This document shows, in pieces, positions 14,504 through 22,366 of a stretch of DNA of 27,073 bases (the stretch's first letter is position 1; each line of letters opens with the position of its first letter). The notes beneath the pieces were generated by a model that searched no databases, was not told the origin of the DNA, and saw only the letters and a program-made list of their open reading frames with translations. The DNA is taken from NCBI GenBank assembly GCA_017828935.1, contig JAGAUG010000002.1, forward strand, positions 1 through 27,073. The letters run 5' to 3'. This DNA is from Oscillospiraceae bacterium (GTDB lineage Bacteria > Bacillota > Clostridia > Oscillospirales > Ruminococcaceae). Made by a program: the position numbers and the translations under genes.

Positions 14504-14992
14504 TTAAATACAAAATTTTTTATATTTAAACAATGGCGTTTTGGCTGCCAAACATTGTCCGGTATTTTTATGTATTATATCAATATTTTTGTTTTGAGGA
14601 ATAACGACGATAACAGTATCATCTTTTTTGTTTTTTTTGATTTTTTCTAAATCAACGCTCATTAATAAATCGCCTATTTTTATATTTTGTTTAACACAAA
14701 CATGGCACTCAAAACCTTCCCCTTTCATCTCGACAGTATCAAGTCCAAAGTGAATTAAAATTTGTGTTTTATCTTCACAGGAAATAAATAAAGCATGTTT
14801 TTCTATTAAGATACACTCTACTGTTCCTTTGCAAGGAGCTAATATTTGACCGTCGAGCGGTTTTATAGCCAGTCCATCACCAATAATTTTTTGACTAAAC
14901 ATAAAATCATCGACACTTTCTATTTCGACTATTTGACCGTTAACAGGAGCTAGTATTATATTTTTTTTATAAAAATCAAACACATTCAACAA
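14504..14992 (-). CDS. PTS glucose-type EIIA protein, stand-alone
   Basis: EIIA-Glc-type proteins pass phosphate from HPr to the membrane EIIB/EIIC of a sugar phosphotransferase system. The 162-residue protein matches a single EIIA domain: ILAPVNGQIVEI, GDGLAIKP, the first histidine H66 in IEKHALFI and the phosphorylated histidine H81 in ILIHFGLDTVEMKGEGF. No EIIB or EIIC is fused or adjacent, so it must serve permeases elsewhere or act in regulation. The start is TTG at 14992, with AGAAAGG ten bases upstream. It is the last gene of a minus-strand operon after nif3; ptsI lies about 6 kb away on the other strand. Confidence 0.9.
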   Translation of the reverse strand: MLNVFDFYKKNIILAPVNGQIVEIESVDDFMFSQKIIGDGLAIKPLDGQILAPCKGTVECILIEKHALFISCEDKTQILIHFGLDTVEMKGEGFECHVCVKQNIKIGDLLMSVDLEKIKKNKKDDTVIVVIPQNKNIDIIHKNTGQCLAAKTPLFKYKKFCI

Positions 14993-15041
14993 CTTTAAAA
15001 TACCTTTCTAATTTTAGTTTAATTATATCACTTCAACTATC

Positions 15042-15129
15042 ACTTCAATTACGTCTATATTTTCTTAGCTGTCTCAAATTTATATTACTTCAATTATGTC
15101 TATATTTTTTTCAGCTGTCTCAAATTTAT
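15042..15129. repeat. Tandem duplication of the nif3 3' end
   Basis: About 43 bases at 15087-15129, which encode the last residues of the Nif3-like protein, are repeated with few differences at 15042-15083, beyond the stop codon. Read in the same direction the second copy would give KFETAKK and then stops. A short third echo (CACTTCAACTA) lies at 15029-15039. The extra copy is non-coding and looks like a local replication-slippage product. Confidence 0.85.
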
Positions 15130-15901
15130 CTAAATCAAAATGCTTATTTAAGATATTTGTCAGGTGCTTACAAATTAAATTTTCTGTATTAAAATGACCT
15201 GCATCTATAAGAGTTAGACCTACTCTTTTAGCTTCTAACCAGATATTGTATTTTATCTCAGAAGTAACATATGCGTCTATATTTTTATTTTTTATATTAT
15301 CAAAAAAACTCGAACCACTACCAGCACAAATAGCAACGGTTTTTATTTTTTTACTTCCTGAAATAAAACTTAGTTTTTTACAAAAAAGCTTGTCTTTAAC
15401 AAATTTAGCGAAGTCAACCGGAGATCTTGACTTTTCTAAATTTCCAACTAAAACAAAAGACTCAAACACTTTATCTTTTAATAATACTATATTTTTTTCT
15501 GAACTTTTATCTAGCGCCCCAATATTATTAATATTTAATAAATTTAAAGTCTGAGCTAAAACAAAATTAACACCTGTCTTAGATAAATCTAAATTCGTAT
15601 GTAAACTTATAGTATTAATATTATTTTTTATTAATTTATAAACTATCATATCTTTTGTAATTTTATTTAATTTATCGAATATAACTGGATGATGAGAAAT
15701 TATTAAATTACAATTTTTTTTAATAGCTTCGTCTATTATTTCGTCTGTTATATCAAGACAAATTAGCCCACTTTTAAATTCTTCGTTAATATTTCCTGTT
15801 AGAAAACCACTGTTGTCCCAATCACAAGAATATTTAAAAGGGGCTACTGAGTCTAAAAAATTATATATGTCTTTTATTTTTATTATTTTTTTTGTTTTCA
15901 T
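15080..15901 (-). CDS. Nif3-like dinuclear metal-centre protein (YqfO/GCH1-type-2 family)
   Basis: The 273-residue protein belongs to the NIF3 family, conserved hexameric metalloproteins of uncertain function, often labelled GTP cyclohydrolase 1 type 2. Metal ligands can be seen: H70-H71 in SHHPVIF, H101 and D105 in LHTNLD, and H236 and E240 in DAGHFNTE. The fold halves flank a middle part (about 130-190) that is short, so the inserted PII-like domain of longer homologues is absent. I start at ATG 15901; a TTG directly before it is possible. The upstream zinc-ribbon gene ends 40 bases away. In many Firmicutes it neighbours sigA and trmK; here it does not. Confidence 0.93.
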   Translation of the reverse strand: MKTKKIIKIKDIYNFLDSVAPFKYSCDWDNSGFLTGNINEEFKSGLICLDITDEIIDEAIKKNCNLIISHHPVIFDKLNKITKDMIVYKLIKNNINTISLHTNLDLSKTGVNFVLAQTLNLLNINNIGALDKSSEKNIVLLKDKVFESFVLVGNLEKSRSPVDFAKFVKDKLFCKKLSFISGSKKIKTVAICAGSGSSFFDNIKNKNIDAYVTSEIKYNIWLEAKRVGLTLIDAGHFNTENLICKHLTNILNKHFDLDKFETAEKNIDIIEVI

Positions 15902-15941
15902 CAAAATCTTCTTTCTTGAAATATATTTGATTTTTAATTAT

Positions 15942-16391
15942 TTAATTAATATCTATATTTTGATCTGATTCTGACTCTAAATCTAAATCTGATATAATTT
16001 CGCTCGAATATTCTGTATTATTTTCTTGAATATTATAAAGTCTACTTCCACAAATATTACAATATAAAGATTTTTTATTATTTTTGTGACCACATTCAGG
16101 ACAAACTTTTGTATCTTTCATAATAAAAATATTTTCGTCGAGATCTTTAATATCGATTTCTAATAATTCTATTTTTTTTATTATCTCGCCAATACTATCT
16201 TGATTATCCGAACTAGACTTATAATTAGAATAACATAACTTCCCTAACAATTCATAGTTTTTTTGAAGTTCAGCGTTTTTATTAGCTCTGTCTATTTTTA
16301 ATTTTGATATTTCTACGATATCTCCGGTTTTCTTTCCTGCTAAGTTAATAAAACCCTTAGCTTTATTAATTAAATTATCTAAATTACTCAT
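15942..16391 (-). CDS. Zinc-ribbon protein with helical N-terminus, unknown role
   Basis: The 149-residue protein has no signal peptide or membrane segment. Residues 1-95 are charged and probably form long helices or a coiled coil. A four-cysteine zinc ribbon follows: CPEC (97, 100) and CNIC (111, 114). The C-terminal 30 residues are very acidic and Ser/Asp/Glu-rich. It is the first gene of the operon with nif3 and the EIIA gene. AAGGAG lies 12 bases before its ATG, and a TTGAAA-N17-TATAAT promoter precedes it. Such proteins are common in Clostridia as hypothetical genes; I cannot give a function. Confidence 0.75.
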   Translation of the reverse strand: MSNLDNLINKAKGFINLAGKKTGDIVEISKLKIDRANKNAELQKNYELLGKLCYSNYKSSSDNQDSIGEIIKKIELLEIDIKDLDENIFIMKDTKVCPECGHKNNKKSLYCNICGSRLYNIQENNTEYSSEIISDLDLESESDQNIDIN

Positions 16392-16438
16392 AACTTAACA
16401 TCGCTCCTTAGATTTATTAATATTTTATTATTAATTAT

Positions 16439-16467
16439 ATTATACCCTATATTTATTTTATTTTCAA
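16439..16467 (-). promoter_or_regulatory. Predicted sigma-A promoter of the zinc-ribbon/nif3/EIIA operon
   Basis: On the minus strand, TTGAAA (16467-16462) and a perfect TATAAT (16444-16439) are 17 bases apart. The -10 box is about 48 bases before the start codon. Confidence 0.65.
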
Positions 16468-16557
16468 TAATTATTTTTTATATAATAATAAAATAATATA
16501 TATTGGATAAAATATTTAATAATAAAGTCAAAATTAATTAAAAAAGGGGAAATCTTA

Positions 16558-17289
16558 ATGATTAAAAAAATTAAAAATTTAAATCTTATTCGACTTTTTA
16601 GTATTTCTCTAATATTTGTCGTTATAATCAGCTTTGTTTGTTTTTATTTTTTGAATTCTAAAACAAGAACGATCCAAACTCTATCTAAATTTGGCTCCAA
16701 AGGATCTGAAGTAACTCAGATCCAACAAAAATTAAAAGAACAAGGTTTTTATTACGATAATGTCGACGGAATATATGGTAAAAATACTGAAAACGCTGTA
16801 ATTAAATATCAACAAAGCAAGGGACTTAGAATTGACGGTATTGCTGGCTCAGAAACTTTAAGTTCTCTTGGTATTACTGCTAGTTCCGGAGCGGGCTCTA
16901 ATCAACAATCAACGCAAACAAGCTCTTCGGCTAATCAAAACGACGCTTATATATTAGCTAAAATGATTTCGGCTGAAGCTAGGGGTGAGCCGTTTGAAGG
17001 ACAAGTTGCTGTTGGAGCTGTTATTATGAATCGAGTTAGACATCCTTCGTTTCCTAACACGATTTCTGGCGTCTTATATGAATCAGGAGCTTTCTCAGCT
17101 CTAACTGACGGGCAATATTATAACGAACCAATAGCTGAGTCCGCTCATCGAGCTGCTGACCTTGCGATCAAGGGCTGGGATCCTTCAGGAGGCGCTATAT
17201 ATTATTTTAATCCTAATAAAACTTCTAACGCGTTTATGTGGTCAAGACCTGTTATAACCGTAATTGGTTCCCACAGATTTTGTTCTTAA
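16558..17289 (+). CDS. sleB: Spore cortex-lytic enzyme, SleB type
   Basis: SleB is made in the forespore and degrades cortex peptidoglycan during germination. The 243-residue protein has an N-terminal signal or membrane segment (about 12-33), a peptidoglycan-binding domain (about 44-105, GSEVTQIQQKLKEQGFYY and AVIKYQQSKGLRIDG), a Ser/Gln linker and a C-terminal hydrolase-2 domain (about 130-243). The catalytic glutamate region is MISAEARGEPFEGQVAVGAV (E140), and the end SHRFCS is typical. ATG at 16558 follows AGGGGA. The partner ypeB is not adjacent but lies 7.6 kb downstream. I found no convincing sigma-G promoter. A role in vegetative wall turnover (SleB-like hydrolases such as CwlJ) is a second option. 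Confidence 0.9.
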   Translation: MIKKIKNLNLIRLFSISLIFVVIISFVCFYFLNSKTRTIQTLSKFGSKGSEVTQIQQKLKEQGFYYDNVDGIYGKNTENAVIKYQQSKGLRIDGIAGSETLSSLGITASSGAGSNQQSTQTSSSANQNDAYILAKMISAEARGEPFEGQVAVGAVIMNRVRHPSFPNTISGVLYESGAFSALTDGQYYNEPIAESAHRAADLAIKGWDPSGGAIYYFNPNKTSNAFMWSRPVITVIGSHRFCS

Positions 17290-17293
17290 AAAT

Positions 17294-17563
17294 TTATTTA
17301 TTTTCTGAAATTTGTTTTTTTAATTTATATTTATTTTTAGTAGCTAAGCCACCTCTAATATGTCTTTCTTTTTTGTTTTTTTCTAAGACTTTTTTTGCGT
17401 CGAGATATAATTTATAATTTATAGTTTTTAGTCTTTCAGATATATCTTTGTGAACAGTAGACTTGCTAATATTAAATTTTTTTGCGGTAGCTCTTACTGT
17501 ACTTTGATTTTCAACGATATATTGACCGAGCAACATCGCTCTTTCTTCAACGATACCTTTCAA
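17294..17563 (-). CDS. spoIIID: Sporulation transcription regulator SpoIIID
   Basis: SpoIIID is a small DNA-binding protein that switches genes on or off in the mother cell during sporulation. The 89-residue protein carries the helix-turn-helix TVRATAKKFNISKSTVHKDI and the family ending ERHIRGGLATKNKYK. I prefer TTG at 17563, which gives MKGIVEERAML as in clostridial relatives and stands 11 bases after AAGGAG; the ATG at 17572 is only two bases after that site. The stop codon lies four bases from that of convergent sleB, with no terminator between. A possible sigma-E promoter is upstream, matching known SpoIIID control in Bacillus subtilis. Confidence 0.95.
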   Translation of the reverse strand: MKGIVEERAMLLGQYIVENQSTVRATAKKFNISKSTVHKDISERLKTINYKLYLDAKKVLEKNKKERHIRGGLATKNKYKLKKQISENK

Positions 17564-17610
17564 ATTAATCATCGCTCCTTTAGATAACTCTTAAATTTAA
17601 ATATCATTAA

Positions 17611-17639
17611 TGTTTATGCGGCTAATTATCTTTTTATGT
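17611..17639 (-). promoter_or_regulatory. Possible sigma-E promoter of spoIIID
   Basis: On the minus strand, ACATAAA (17639-17633) and CATAAACA (17618-17611) are 14 bases apart. They resemble the sigma-E boxes (ATA-containing -35, CATA-starting -10) only partly. The call rests mainly on the fact that spoIIID is a sigma-E gene in Bacillus subtilis. Confidence 0.3.
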
Positions 17640-17653
17640 GAGCGAATCTTAAA

Positions 17654-17717
17654 AATCAGGTTTTATAGCAATAGCTAACTTAATAAAAATAAAGTTGGCT
17701 CGTTGTTAAACCTGATT
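17654..17717. promoter_or_regulatory. Large imperfect hairpin between spoIIID and potABC
   Basis: AATCAGGTTT (17654-17663) pairs perfectly with AAACCTGATT (17708-17717), and most inner bases pair as well (for example AACTT at 17677-17681 with AAGTT at 17692-17696) around a 10-base loop. T-runs lie on both sides: TTTTT at 17721-17725 on the plus strand and A-runs at 17651-17655 that read T on the minus strand. It looks like a bidirectional terminator, yet both flanking genes point away from it. It may be an attenuator in the potABC leader or part of a small RNA. Confidence 0.5.
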
Positions 17718-17730
17718 AAATTTTTATAAT
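17703..17730 (+). promoter_or_regulatory. Possible potABC promoter overlapping the hairpin
   Basis: TATAAT at 17725-17730 is preceded after 16 bases by TTGTTA at 17703-17708. The -35 box would lie in the right arm of the hairpin and the -10 box in its T-run. The match is moderate and the region AT-rich. Confidence 0.3.
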
Positions 17731-17839
17731 AGTTAATTTATTGATAATAAACTATTGATTTTGTAATCTAAAAAATATAAAATATAAATTATAAATTATT
17801 TTTTTTATATTAATGTTCTTAGAAAGAGAGATTACGGCG

Positions 17840-18883
17840 TTGAATAAAAATATTATCGTAAAATTAAAAGATTTATTTGTTGTATATAACGAAGATATAA
17901 TCTTAGATAATATAAGTTTAGATATTAACGATAAAAATTTTGTTACTTTACTTGGACCGTCGGGTTGCGGAAAGACAACAACACTTAGAATCATCGGCGG
18001 TTTTATGACTCCAAATCGTGGACAAGTTTTTTTTGATAATAAAGATATTACAAACGTTCCAGCCTATAAGCGACATATAAATACAGTGTTTCAAAGATAT
18101 GCTCTGTTTCCTAATTTGAACGTCTTTGAAAATATTGCGTTCGGGCTAAAAATAAAAAAATTATCTAACAAAGAAATAAATAATAGAGTCTTTAGTATGT
18201 TAGAGATGGTTAATCTAAAAGGCTTCGCTAATAGAGATATAAATCAACTCTCGGGCGGTCAACAACAACGTGTTGCGATTGCGAGAGCACTTGTTAACCA
18301 TCCTAAAGTCTTACTTTTAGACGAACCACTAGGCGCTTTGGATTTAAAACTTAGAAAAGAGATGCAAATAGAATTAAAAAAAATTCAGCAAAGCTTAGAA
18401 ATTACTTTTGTTTATGTAACCCACGACCAAGAAGAAGCTCTTACGATGTCTGATTGCGTTATCGTTATGAAAGACGGAAGTATACAGCAAATTGGGTCAC
18501 CAACTGATATTTATAACGAGCCTAAAAACGCTTTTGTCGCGGATTTTATCGGAGAAAGCAATATTTTGGACGGTGTAATGTATGAAGATTTCTTAGTAGA
18601 ATTTTTAGGAAACGAATTTGAATGTGTAGATAAAGGCTTTGATCACAACGAGCAGGTTGACGTTGTAATTCGGCCCGAAGATATAAAAATTATCGATAGC
18701 GAAAAAGCTAAAATTTCTGGAATAGTTGAGTCTGTTGTATTTAAAGGCGTTCATTACGAGATGATTATAGACTCTTGTGGCTACAAATGGATGGTTCACT
18801 CGACTTTGTGTGAAGAGCCAGGAACTTTAGTGGGGATGGACATAAAGCCAATTGATATACATATCATGAAAAAAAGCGGGTGA
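17840..18883 (+). CDS. potA: Spermidine/putrescine ABC transporter, ATP-binding protein
   Basis: This is the ATPase of a polyamine importer, acting at the inner face of the membrane. All ABC marks are present: Walker A GPSGCGKT (39-46), Q-loop FQRYALFPNLNVFENIAFGL, signature LSGGQQQR (137-144), Walker B VLLLDEP with the D161/E162 pair and the switch histidine H195 in THDQEEA. A C-terminal TOBE-like regulatory part follows (about 240-347, with VVIRPEDIKI). I use TTG at 17840, preceded by AGAGAG at nine bases, giving MNKNIIVKLKDL; an ATG at 17813 lacks a ribosome site. potB starts seven bases after the stop. Polyamine specificity comes from overall similarity; related iron or sugar importers share these motifs. 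Confidence 0.92.
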   Translation: MNKNIIVKLKDLFVVYNEDIILDNISLDINDKNFVTLLGPSGCGKTTTLRIIGGFMTPNRGQVFFDNKDITNVPAYKRHINTVFQRYALFPNLNVFENIAFGLKIKKLSNKEINNRVFSMLEMVNLKGFANRDINQLSGGQQQRVAIARALVNHPKVLLLDEPLGALDLKLRKEMQIELKKIQQSLEITFVYVTHDQEEALTMSDCVIVMKDGSIQQIGSPTDIYNEPKNAFVADFIGESNILDGVMYEDFLVEFLGNEFECVDKGFDHNEQVDVVIRPEDIKIIDSEKAKISGIVESVVFKGVHYEMIIDSCGYKWMVHSTLCEEPGTLVGMDIKPIDIHIMKKSG

Positions 18884-18890
18884 AATTACT

Positions 18891-19709
18891 TTGAAAACTA
18901 GATATAAATTTTTAGCTTGGCCTTATATAATTTGGCTTTTGATTTTTATTATCGGACCTTTGTGTCTAATAGTATATTTTGGTCTCACAAACGAAGAAAA
19001 AAAATTTACGATAGAAAATTTATCGATTGTCGGTCAATATACGTCAGTTCTTTGGAGATCAATTTGGATAGCTATGATTTCTACTATTATAACTCTTATT
19101 ATTTCTTATCCGCTAGCGTTTATATTATCTAGAAAAAAAGCTAAAATACAAAGTTTTTTAATGATGTTATTTATCTTACCAATGTGGATAAATTTTTTGC
19201 TTAGGACTTACGGTTGGATGACATTACTTGAAAACAACGGAATAATTAATAAAATATTTGGACTCTTTGGTTTTGGACCATTTCAGTTAATAAATAATAA
19301 ATTTGCTGTTATTATCGGAATGATTTATAATTACTTGCCGTTTATGATATTGCCCCTTCACTCTACGATGATCAAAATAGATCAAACTATTATCGAAGCC
19401 GCTCAAGATCTTGGAGCTGGAACTTGGAGGATTTTCACTAAAATCGTTCTTCCGATCAGTATTCCCGGGATAAATACTGGAATTACTATGGTTTTTGTTC
19501 CTGCTGTTAGTACTTTTATAATTTCAAAGATGCTTGGTGGAGGATCTAATTTTTTAATAGGCGATTTAATAGAATTACAATTTTTAGGTAATACATATAA
19601 CCCACATCTTGGGTCAGCGATTGCATTGGTTTTGATGACAATAATTCTAATGTGTATGAGTTTATTAAATCAATTTGATACCGAAGGAAAGGAAGATATG
19701 TTGCTTTGA
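18891..19709 (+). CDS. potB: Spermidine/putrescine ABC transporter permease PotB
   Basis: The 272-residue integral membrane protein has about six hydrophobic segments, starting with FLAWPYIIWLLIFIIGPLCLIVYFGL in the N-terminus. The EAA loop that docks on the ATPase is EAAQDLGAGTWRIFTKIVLP (about residues 167-186). It forms the translocation channel with PotC. The start is TTG at 18891, seven bases after the potA stop, with GGGTGA spanning that stop as ribosome site. The end overlaps the potC start by four bases (TTGA), a sign of translational coupling. Confidence 0.93.
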   Translation: MKTRYKFLAWPYIIWLLIFIIGPLCLIVYFGLTNEEKKFTIENLSIVGQYTSVLWRSIWIAMISTIITLIISYPLAFILSRKKAKIQSFLMMLFILPMWINFLLRTYGWMTLLENNGIINKIFGLFGFGPFQLINNKFAVIIGMIYNYLPFMILPLHSTMIKIDQTIIEAAQDLGAGTWRIFTKIVLPISIPGINTGITMVFVPAVSTFIISKMLGGGSNFLIGDLIELQFLGNTYNPHLGSAIALVLMTIILMCMSLLNQFDTEGKEDMLL

Positions 19710-20512
19710 ATTTAAACTTAAATTTAAAATTTAATCTAAAAACTAAAAAAAATTTTTTTTCTAATAGTTTTATAGGCCTTGTTTTGTGTTTTTTATATCT
19801 TCCGATTGCTGTATTAATTATATTTTCGTTTAATCAATCTAAGAGTCGTTCTCATTGGACTGGATTTACTTTTGATTGGTATTTAAAATTATTTCAAAAT
19901 ACTGTTATAATAAAATCTTTATTTAATACTTTTGTTATTGCTGTTGTTTCTTCTATTATTGCGACAATAATCGGAACTATTGCAGCGATTGGTATAAACT
20001 CTTTAAATAAATATTTAAAATCGTCAATAATGAGCGTAACTTACTTGCCGATTATAAATCCTGAAATAGTTACGGGCGTTTCTCTTATGTTATTATTTTC
20101 GTTTTTAAAAATCGAGTTTGGGTTTACAACTTTAATTTTAGCTCACATAACTTTTAATATTCCGTACGTTATTTTGAACGTCTTACCTAAAGTAAGACAG
20201 ATTGATAAATATTTATATGACGCTGCAATGGATTTGGGTTGCGGACCTGTATTAGCTTTTTTTAAAGTTATAATCCCTGAAATTATGCCTGGTATTGTTG
20301 CTGGATTTTTGATGTCATTAACTTTTTCGTTTGATGATTTTGTAATAAGTTATTTTACTAGCGGTCCTACTTCTCAAACGCTTCCAATAGTTATTTTTTC
20401 GATGACAAGACGAAAGGTTAGCCCTGAAATTAATGCGCTATCTACGATTATTTTTATTAGTGTTTTAATTATTTTAGTTTTAGCTAATTTTAAAAAGCCA
20501 ACTAGAAAATAA
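19706..20512 (+). CDS. potC: Spermidine/putrescine ABC transporter permease PotC
   Basis: The 268-residue permease carries hydrophobic segments near residues 21-42, 69-95, 108-125, 138-158, 190-212 and 244-262. The EAA loop is DAAMDLGCGPVLAFFKVIIP, and YLPIINPEIVTG and FSFDDFVISYF are typical of PotC. The TTG start overlaps the end of potB and follows AAGGAAG ten bases away. In many Firmicutes the binding protein PotD comes next or is fused to PotC; here PotC has normal length and no potD follows within the window. Only AT-rich sequence with a TTTTTG repeat separates it from the ptsI promoter; no clear terminator is seen. Confidence 0.93.
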   Translation: MNLNLNLKFNLKTKKNFFSNSFIGLVLCFLYLPIAVLIIFSFNQSKSRSHWTGFTFDWYLKLFQNTVIIKSLFNTFVIAVVSSIIATIIGTIAAIGINSLNKYLKSSIMSVTYLPIINPEIVTGVSLMLLFSFLKIEFGFTTLILAHITFNIPYVILNVLPKVRQIDKYLYDAAMDLGCGPVLAFFKVIIPEIMPGIVAGFLMSLTFSFDDFVISYFTSGPTSQTLPIVIFSMTRRKVSPEINALSTIIFISVLIILVLANFKKPTRK

Positions 20513-20545
20513 AATTATTTTTTGTTTTTGTTTTTGTTTTTATAG

Positions 20546-20574
20546 TTGACAATATTTAAAAAATATAGTATAAT
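20546..20574 (+). promoter_or_regulatory. Consensus sigma-A promoter of ptsI-mtnN-miaB
   Basis: Perfect TTGACA (20546-20551) and TATAAT (20569-20574) boxes are 17 bases apart. The ptsI start codon follows about 90 bases after the -10 box. It is one of the best promoters in the window. Confidence 0.85.
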
Positions 20575-20664
20575 ATTACTGAAGACTAATTTTTCTAGAT
20601 CTATATTTGAAACAATTTTATATATTATAAATTTGAATAAATATACAAAAGAAAGGAGCTAATA

Positions 20665-22332
20665 ATGAAAAATATACAAGGAATCGTGGCATCAAAAGGC
20701 ATTGCTCTCGGAAGATGTATTTTTGTTAATAAAAACATATTAGACATAAAACCTTATTTGATTAGAGACGTAGACGAAGAAATAAATAAGTTTTTATCAG
20801 CTCAACAAAAATCAATAGATCAGTTAGAAACTTTATATAAAAATTCTATTTTAACGATATCCAAAAAAGAAGCTATGATTTTTAAAACTCACCAGGTGAT
20901 GATTAAAGATCAAGATCTTGTTAATAAAATTTTTTATTATATAAAAGTTTTTAAATATAATGCTTCTTTCGCTGTATTTAAGGCTACTCAAGACTATATT
21001 GAGTTGATTAAAAATTTAAAAAGCGAATATATATCTCAAAGATCAGACGACGTTAAAGATATTACGAAAAGAATAATAAATAATATTTCTGAAAATAAAC
21101 AAGACGATATTATAAATACAAACGAAGAAGGAATTTTAGTAACACAAGACTTGATGCCATCAGAAATGTTATCGATAGATAAAACAAAAATTTTAGGAAT
21201 TATTACACAAAATGGCGGGAAAACTTCACATTCAGCTATTTTAGCCAAGAGCATGAAGATTCCTATGGTTGTGGGAGCTAACTTTGATTTTAAAAGCTGT
21301 AACCGAAAGATGATAATATTAGATGCGATCGCCGGCGAAGTTATTGTCTTTCCTGACAGCCAAACTATAGATATTTATTTAGAAAAACAAGCTGATATAA
21401 AAAAAAATCAAAAAAAGTTGGAGGCTGTTCTTCAATTACCTAGCTTAACTAAAGATAAAAAAGAAATAAAAATAATGTCAAATATTACTTCTTCGAGAGA
21501 AATTAAAGACGCTATTAAAGACGGCGCTCAAGGAGTTGGATTATTTAGAAGCGAATTTTTATATCTTGATAGAGAGTCTACGCCTTTTGAAGAAGAACTT
21601 TTTTTAGAATATAAATCAGCTCTTATCGAAGCTAAAAATCAAGACGTTGTTATTCGAACAGTCGATATTGGTTCAGATAAAAACGCAAAATATCTAGGAC
21701 TTCCAAAAGAAGAAAACCCAGCTCTCGGAGTCAGAGCTTTAAGACTTTGTTTTAATCACTTAGATATATTTAAAACTCAGCTTCGAGCCTTAATTAAAGC
21801 TAGTATTTACGGTAAGCTTTGTTTGCTGATTCCGATGGTTGTATCTGTTTCTGATATTATTAAAGTTAAAGAAATTATTGACGAAGTTAAACTAGATTTA
21901 AAAGAGCAAAAAATTGCTTTTAATCACGATATTCCGATCGGAGTGATGATCGAGACTCCAGCGGCTGTTGTAATATCTGATTTGCTTGCAAAGCACGTGG
22001 ATTTTTTTAGTATTGGAACTAATGATTTAACGCAATATACTTTGGCTTGTGATAGAAACAATATAAATTTATCTAGTATTTACAACCAAATTCATATTTC
22101 TATCTTAAGAATGATAAAGACAATTGTTGACAACGCTCACAAAAATAATATCTGGGTTGAGATTTGTGGCGAACTCGCTGGAGATCCAAATATAACAGAT
22201 AAATTAATTGGTCTAGGAGTTGATAGGTTATCTGTTGACCCTCAAAATATCTTAGCTATAAAAAATAAAATTATAAATACAAGTTTCAACCAGGCTCAAA
22301 AGAATATTCTTGAGCTTATATATCCTAAATAA
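20665..22332 (+). CDS. ptsI: PTS enzyme I (phosphoenolpyruvate-protein phosphotransferase)
   Basis: Enzyme I takes phosphate from phosphoenolpyruvate and passes it to HPr, the first step of PTS sugar uptake. The 555-residue protein has an N-terminal HPr-binding and phosphohistidine part, with the active histidine H189 in GGKTSHSAILAKS, and a C-terminal PEP-binding barrel with GLFRSEFLYLDRE, RTVDIGSDKN, GVMIETPAAV, FSIGTNDLTQYTLACDRN and the active cysteine C501 in ICGELAGDP. The common NPLHPAV element reads NQIHISI, a small deviation. ATG at 20665 follows AAGGAG six bases upstream. The usual partner ptsH is not adjacent. mtnN follows 34 bases later, so the three genes are probably one transcript. 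Confidence 0.96.
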   Translation: MKNIQGIVASKGIALGRCIFVNKNILDIKPYLIRDVDEEINKFLSAQQKSIDQLETLYKNSILTISKKEAMIFKTHQVMIKDQDLVNKIFYYIKVFKYNASFAVFKATQDYIELIKNLKSEYISQRSDDVKDITKRIINNISENKQDDIINTNEEGILVTQDLMPSEMLSIDKTKILGIITQNGGKTSHSAILAKSMKIPMVVGANFDFKSCNRKMIILDAIAGEVIVFPDSQTIDIYLEKQADIKKNQKKLEAVLQLPSLTKDKKEIKIMSNITSSREIKDAIKDGAQGVGLFRSEFLYLDRESTPFEEELFLEYKSALIEAKNQDVVIRTVDIGSDKNAKYLGLPKEENPALGVRALRLCFNHLDIFKTQLRALIKASIYGKLCLLIPMVVSVSDIIKVKEIIDEVKLDLKEQKIAFNHDIPIGVMIETPAAVVISDLLAKHVDFFSIGTNDLTQYTLACDRNNINLSSIYNQIHISILRMIKTIVDNAHKNNIWVEICGELAGDPNITDKLIGLGVDRLSVDPQNILAIKNKIINTSFNQAQKNILELIYPK

Positions 22333-22366
22333 ATTATAAAAAAATAAATTAGAAAGTTGGAAATAT

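Noticed and set aside
15042..15083. A frameshifted or broken nif3 extension
   Set aside because: The main frame is complete, with all metal ligands and a proper stop; the downstream copy is a duplication and is not needed for the protein.
16468..16557. Sigma-F/sigma-G promoter for sleB
   Set aside because: I could not find a convincing pair of forespore-type boxes; the AT-rich sequence gives only poor partial matches.
17600..17730. tRNA, 6S RNA or known riboswitch in the spoIIID-potA gap
   Set aside because: The hairpin does not form a cloverleaf and I could not match it to a known riboswitch core; it is reported only as an unexplained structure.
20513..20545. Terminator after potC
   Set aside because: The stretch is T-rich with TTTTTG repeats but has no convincing stem before the T-run.
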